From positions 28,224 to 92,223 of the forward strand of contig JAUWAU010000023.1 of assembly GCA_030601885.1 (NCBI GenBank): a DNA stretch of 64,000 bases, in the 5' to 3' direction. The position numbers were made by a program, and so were the translations under genes. The notes under the pieces are model-generated. The model worked only from the letters and a program-made list of their open reading frames with translations, was not told the DNA's origin and did no database searches. Below, piece after piece: positions 61,240 through 64,000 of this stretch; positions within the stretch are counted from its first letter, which is position 1, and every line of letters begins with the position of its first letter. The stretch is from Armatimonadota bacterium. Lineage in GTDB: Bacteria; Armatimonadota; Zipacnadia; JAUWAU01.

Positions 61240-62685
61240 ATGAACGTCATCTGCATCTGCATGGACACCCTTCGCGCCGACATCGTGGGCGACGGCAAGC
61301 TGCTGAGCCACTGCCGGACGCCGAACCTCGACGACTTCTGGCGCCAGAGCGTCGCCTTCGAGCGCGCCTTCGGCGAGGGCCTGCCGACGCTGCAGATCCG
61401 TCGCGCGTTCTTCACCGGCCGCCGCTCCTTCCCGTGGCGCTACAACTTCGACCGCCGCGGCCACTGGCACCACGCCAGCGGCTGGCACAAGATCCCGCCC
61501 CAGCACCACACGCTGGCCGAGGTGCTGCTTTCCCGCGGCTACTACACCGGCATGGTCGCGGACACGTACCACATGTTCAAGCCAACGATGAACTTCACCC
61601 GGGGCTTCTGCTCGTACGAGTTCGTCCGCGGGCAGGAGAGCGACAATTGGCGCGGTGGGACGCCGGCAATGATTGAGGAGGCCATGCGCCGGCACGTGCG
61701 CGAGCCCATCAACTGGAACCGCCACGCGACGCTCGCGCAATACCTGTACAACATGCGCGGCCGCGAGAAGCAGGAGGATTACCTTTGCGCGCGCGTGCTC
61801 CTCGGGGCATGTCGCTGGCTCGACGACTGTGCAGCTAATCGGCCCTTCTTCCTCTGGATCGACAGCTTCGACCCGCACGAGGCGTGGGACCCACCCAAGG
61901 CCTACGCCGACGAATACTGCCCCGACTACGACGGCAAGGACTTCATCTTCCCCGGCGCTGCCTGGGAGGGCCAGAAGCCTAACGAAGATGAGATCGAGCG
62001 CATCAAGGCGCTCTACATGGGCGAAGTGACGTTTGTGGACAAATGGGTGGGGGTACTCTTTGAGAAGTTGGACGAGTTGAAGCTCTGGGATGATACCATT
62101 GTAGTTGTGCTCTCCGATCACGGCACCGAGCTAATGGATCGGAGCCAGTTCGGCAAGAGCCGCGAGAATCTGCGGCCGTATAATACGCGCATCGTCTGGT
62201 ACATGCGCCACCCGGACGGCCCGCCGGGCAAGGTCGTCAACGCCTACGTGCAGAGCCACGACGTGATGCCGACGATCCTCGGGCTGCTCGACGTCCCGTA
62301 CGAGGCCGACGGCGAGAACGTCTGGCCGCTCGTCACCGGGGAGAAGACCAACATCCGCGACTACATCATCAGCGCCTGGGCGAGCCATGCGGTAGGGCCC
62401 GCTGGCGCGCACGTCAGCGTCCGCGACGACGAGTGGGCCTACTTCTGCGCCGTCCACGACGAGGAGGCTGGTGACGAGCTATATCACTGGCCGGACGATC
62501 CTGACGAGGGGCGGAACGTGCGGGACGAGCACCCGCATGTCGTGGCGCTGCAGCGGCGGCGCATTGAGGCGCTCATCGGGCAGCCGCTGCCGGCGCACAT
62601 GCTGGAGATCTGCGATCTGGGCCCGGCGCCGTTCGCGCAGTACGTGAGGGCGCGCGGTGGCGCCGCACCGGCTGACTTCGTGTAG
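61240..62685 (+). CDS. Sulfatase-fold hydrolase with threonine in place of the formylglycine cysteine
   Basis: 481 residues from the ATG at 61240 (GGAGGTGG at 61223-61230). Metal-binding residues are in ICMDTLRAD and VLSDHGTELMD. The nucleophile segment reads GLPTLQIRRAFFTG: Thr50 and Arg54 occupy the positions of Cys and Arg in CxPSR, so no formylglycine can be formed. Family relatives share the lines LAEVLLSRGYYTG, DTYHMFKPTMNFTRGF and FVRGQESDNW. In the alkaline phosphatase superfamily a Thr nucleophile is used by phosphodiesterases and LtaS-like enzymes, so a phosphate or phosphonate ester substrate is more likely than a sulfate (inference). Confidence 0.88.
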   Translation: MNVICICMDTLRADIVGDGKLLSHCRTPNLDDFWRQSVAFERAFGEGLPTLQIRRAFFTGRRSFPWRYNFDRRGHWHHASGWHKIPPQHHTLAEVLLSRGYYTGMVADTYHMFKPTMNFTRGFCSYEFVRGQESDNWRGGTPAMIEEAMRRHVREPINWNRHATLAQYLYNMRGREKQEDYLCARVLLGACRWLDDCAANRPFFLWIDSFDPHEAWDPPKAYADEYCPDYDGKDFIFPGAAWEGQKPNEDEIERIKALYMGEVTFVDKWVGVLFEKLDELKLWDDTIVVVLSDHGTELMDRSQFGKSRENLRPYNTRIVWYMRHPDGPPGKVVNAYVQSHDVMPTILGLLDVPYEADGENVWPLVTGEKTNIRDYIISAWASHAVGPAGAHVSVRDDEWAYFCAVHDEEAGDELYHWPDDPDEGRNVRDEHPHVVALQRRRIEALIGQPLPAHMLEICDLGPAPFAQYVRARGGAAPADFV

Positions 62686-62804
62686 CGCATCGAGCGGCAT
62701 AAGCTGCGCGTCAACATGTTCCATGGACGGGTCAGCGAGGGGAGGGTCTGGCCAGAGAGACGTAGACCACCCAGCGCTGACCGATCAGGCGGGAGGTCGC
62801 GATC

Positions 62805-63164
62805 ATGGCTAACAAACCACGCCAGCCGGAGTTGCTCAAGCTCGTCGTCTTTGTCCCGCCAAGTCACGCCGATGCGGTGCGCCAGGCGCTCGGCGAGGCC
62901 CGTGCTGGACGCATCGGAGATTACGATTTCTGCACCTTCTCCTGCCCAGGAGTAGGCCGCTACCGCCCGCTGCCCGGCGCGCAGCCATACGCCGGCGAGC
63001 TCGGCAAGCTGGAAAGCGTCGAGGAGGAGCGCGTCGAGACTCTGTGCACGGGGGACAACATCCGGGCTGCTATCGAGGCCGTCCGCGCCGCCCATCCCTA
63101 CGAAGAGCCGGCCATAGACGTGTATCCGCTGTGTTCGCTGAACGAGTTCCCGGACGGGCCCTGA
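62805..63164 (+). CDS. YqfO-like (NIF3 insert/CutA-fold) protein
   Basis: 119 residues equal to the domain inserted in YqfO/NIF3 proteins but encoded alone: KLVVFVPPSHADAVRQALGEA, GRIGDYDFCTFSCPGVGRYRP, VEEERVETLC and the ending AAHPYEEPAIDVYPL. It has a PII/CutA-like fold and forms trimers in relatives; a regulatory or metal-binding role is assumed. GGGAGG precedes the ATG at 62805. Confidence 0.88.
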   Translation: MANKPRQPELLKLVVFVPPSHADAVRQALGEARAGRIGDYDFCTFSCPGVGRYRPLPGAQPYAGELGKLESVEEERVETLCTGDNIRAAIEAVRAAHPYEEPAIDVYPLCSLNEFPDGP

Positions 63165-63239
63165 CCGCGGCAATTGGCTAGTGGGGAGACGGCTGCGCGG
63201 GGAGAGACGCAGGTGTCGTGTGTCTGGCCGGACGCCCGA

Positions 63240-63872
63240 TCAGGAAGGGTCGGAACCGGAACTCAGACGGATGTCCTCGAACCACACCTCGACATCCGCC
63301 TTCCGCTGGATCTGCTGAAGCCGACCGGCCATCGCTACAATGGTCTGAAGCACGATGCACTCGAGTTCGCGTGCCTCTCGCTCTGGTACGTCGCGCTTGC
63401 CATCGTGCACGACTCGACTCCTAAGACCATACAGTTTCTTCATTCGCCGCTTCAGCTGCTTCCGGGCATCAAGCTTTTCCTCCATTACAATTGCCACGCG
63501 CTCGGCGAGTTCGCTGGTCAGTCGGTCGACCTGAGCACCAATGAGCAAGGCTTCCAGAGCCGTACAGAGCCGCACCACCTTGTTTGGAGGCGAGTCGTCC
63601 TGGCTCGCCTCGCCAAACCAGTGTAGGGCGGTGATTACCAGTCCCTCGTAGTGTGTGCCCCCGTCGAGCGGTTTGGCGAGCATGGCGCTGAGTTCGTCGA
63701 ACCGAAGCCGCTCGCGCGCCCAGGCAAGCCTCCGCTCGTCTATCGTGCACTCAAACAAGGCCCCGATGGCCTCGTACTCCACGCAGGCGCCCTGCTCAGA
63801 CACTGCCGCGATGACTCCCTCGGCGCGCAATACCCTCCCCGACATTCCTACCCTAGCCCCAATACGGTTCAC
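63240..63872 (-). CDS. HEPN-domain protein (ApeA-like)
   Basis: 210 residues. The start is the GTG at 63872, which overlaps the stop of the preceding gene (GTGA); an in-frame TAA lies just upstream and the ATG nine codons later is an alternative. The C-terminal ~130 residues are helical, with LVITALHWFGEAS, RLCTALEALLIG and the HEPN signature R-x4-H (Arg151 to His156 in RSRVVHDG). HEPN proteins are RNA-cleaving toxins or anti-phage effectors, and ApeA is an abortive-infection protein of this type. The N-terminal part is much shorter than in full ApeA, so this may be a reduced form. Confidence 0.7.
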   Translation of the reverse strand: MNRIGARVGMSGRVLRAEGVIAAVSEQGACVEYEAIGALFECTIDERRLAWARERLRFDELSAMLAKPLDGGTHYEGLVITALHWFGEASQDDSPPNKVVRLCTALEALLIGAQVDRLTSELAERVAIVMEEKLDARKQLKRRMKKLYGLRSRVVHDGKRDVPEREARELECIVLQTIVAMAGRLQQIQRKADVEVWFEDIRLSSGSDPS

Positions 63873-64000
63873 TTAAGTATCTTGATACACTTCTCGAAGT
63901 CGATTCGCGTGGGTTTGGTGGTGCACCGCGCGCGTATTGGATATCTCCCGACGCTGCGTTTGACGGCTCGCGGATTACGGCGTCCGCGACTGGACACGAC
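63869..64000 (-). CDS. 3' end of an unidentified gene, possibly a transposase
   Basis: Open from the right window edge to a TGA at 63871-63869 that overlaps the GTG of the HEPN gene. The 43 residues seen are very basic (GRRNPRAVKRSVGRYPIRAR ending EKCIKILK). NPRxVKR followed by a short basic tail resembles the C-terminus of IS4-type transposases, but the piece is too short to be sure. If so, the HEPN gene sits directly behind an insertion sequence. Confidence 0.35.
   Translation of the reverse strand, partial: VVSSRGRRNPRAVKRSVGRYPIRARCTTKPTRIDFEKCIKILK

Noticed and set aside
1-64000. CRISPR arrays, rRNA and tRNA genes
   Set aside because: No spaced direct repeats of 24-40 bases, no rRNA-like segments and no complete tRNA fold were seen.

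Overview
This is a GC-rich (roughly 60-65% by eye), densely coded chromosomal segment from a diderm bacterium. Evidence for an outer membrane is an outer-membrane beta-barrel (34092-35042) and a CsgG-type protein (16033-17097). Twin-arginine leaders, many very large secreted carbohydrate-active proteins, four sulfatase-fold enzymes and a glycyl-radical enzyme with its activase point to a glycan-degrading, at least facultatively anaerobic member of a group such as Planctomycetota, Verrucomicrobiota/Lentisphaerota, Armatimonadota, Hydrogenedentota or Poribacteria. No rRNA or tRNA was seen, so the phylum cannot be fixed from the window. TAG ends many genes here, so amber is an ordinary stop codon.

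Layout. 1-2113: end of a GHL/beta-galactosidase-like protein that runs in from the left edge. 2242-7964: a plus-strand run of DJ-1/PfpI, RraA-like, Old-Yellow-Enzyme/2,4-dienoyl-CoA-reductase-like flavoprotein, EtfB and a ferredoxin-fused EtfA; the last three look like one electron-transfer unit. 8077-15700: secreted glycan enzymes, including a GH20-like gene split by an in-frame amber codon and an IPT/TIG-domain protein. 16033-19147: a CsgG-family gene with a recognisable promoter, an overlapping two-gene minus unit, a promoter-hairpin-terminator element that looks like a small RNA or attenuator, and a DUF6064 remnant. 19209-35042: a PcRGLX/YetA-like protein, a radical SAM protein, a D-peptide peptidase pair (M55 plus P1/DmpA), a TPR protein, a clan-A glycoside hydrolase, a neutral-ceramidase-like protein and the beta-barrel. 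35322-37735: beta-carbonic anhydrase, a pyruvate-kinase-C-terminal-like protein and an AmrS-like radical SAM enzyme. 37802-48000: two giant secreted proteins, then a glycyl-radical enzyme and its activase. 48015-62685: sulfatases interleaved with beta-helix, DUF5060/DUF4038-type and DUF4185-type secreted proteins. 59241-61176: an AbiE-type toxin-antitoxin remnant lying between the two ends of a broken host gene. 62805-64000: a YqfO-like protein, a HEPN protein and the tail of an unidentified gene.

Together the window reads as a scavenging locus for complex, probably sulfated, polysaccharides. Exported hydrolases, lyases and sulfatases would release sugars, and cytoplasmic redox enzymes (OYE-Etf, glycyl-radical enzyme) would process liberated small molecules; that metabolic link is inference. 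Small repeats occur between genes: heptamer arrays (three of four directly at a stop codon) and three GTAG-headed REP-like palindromes.
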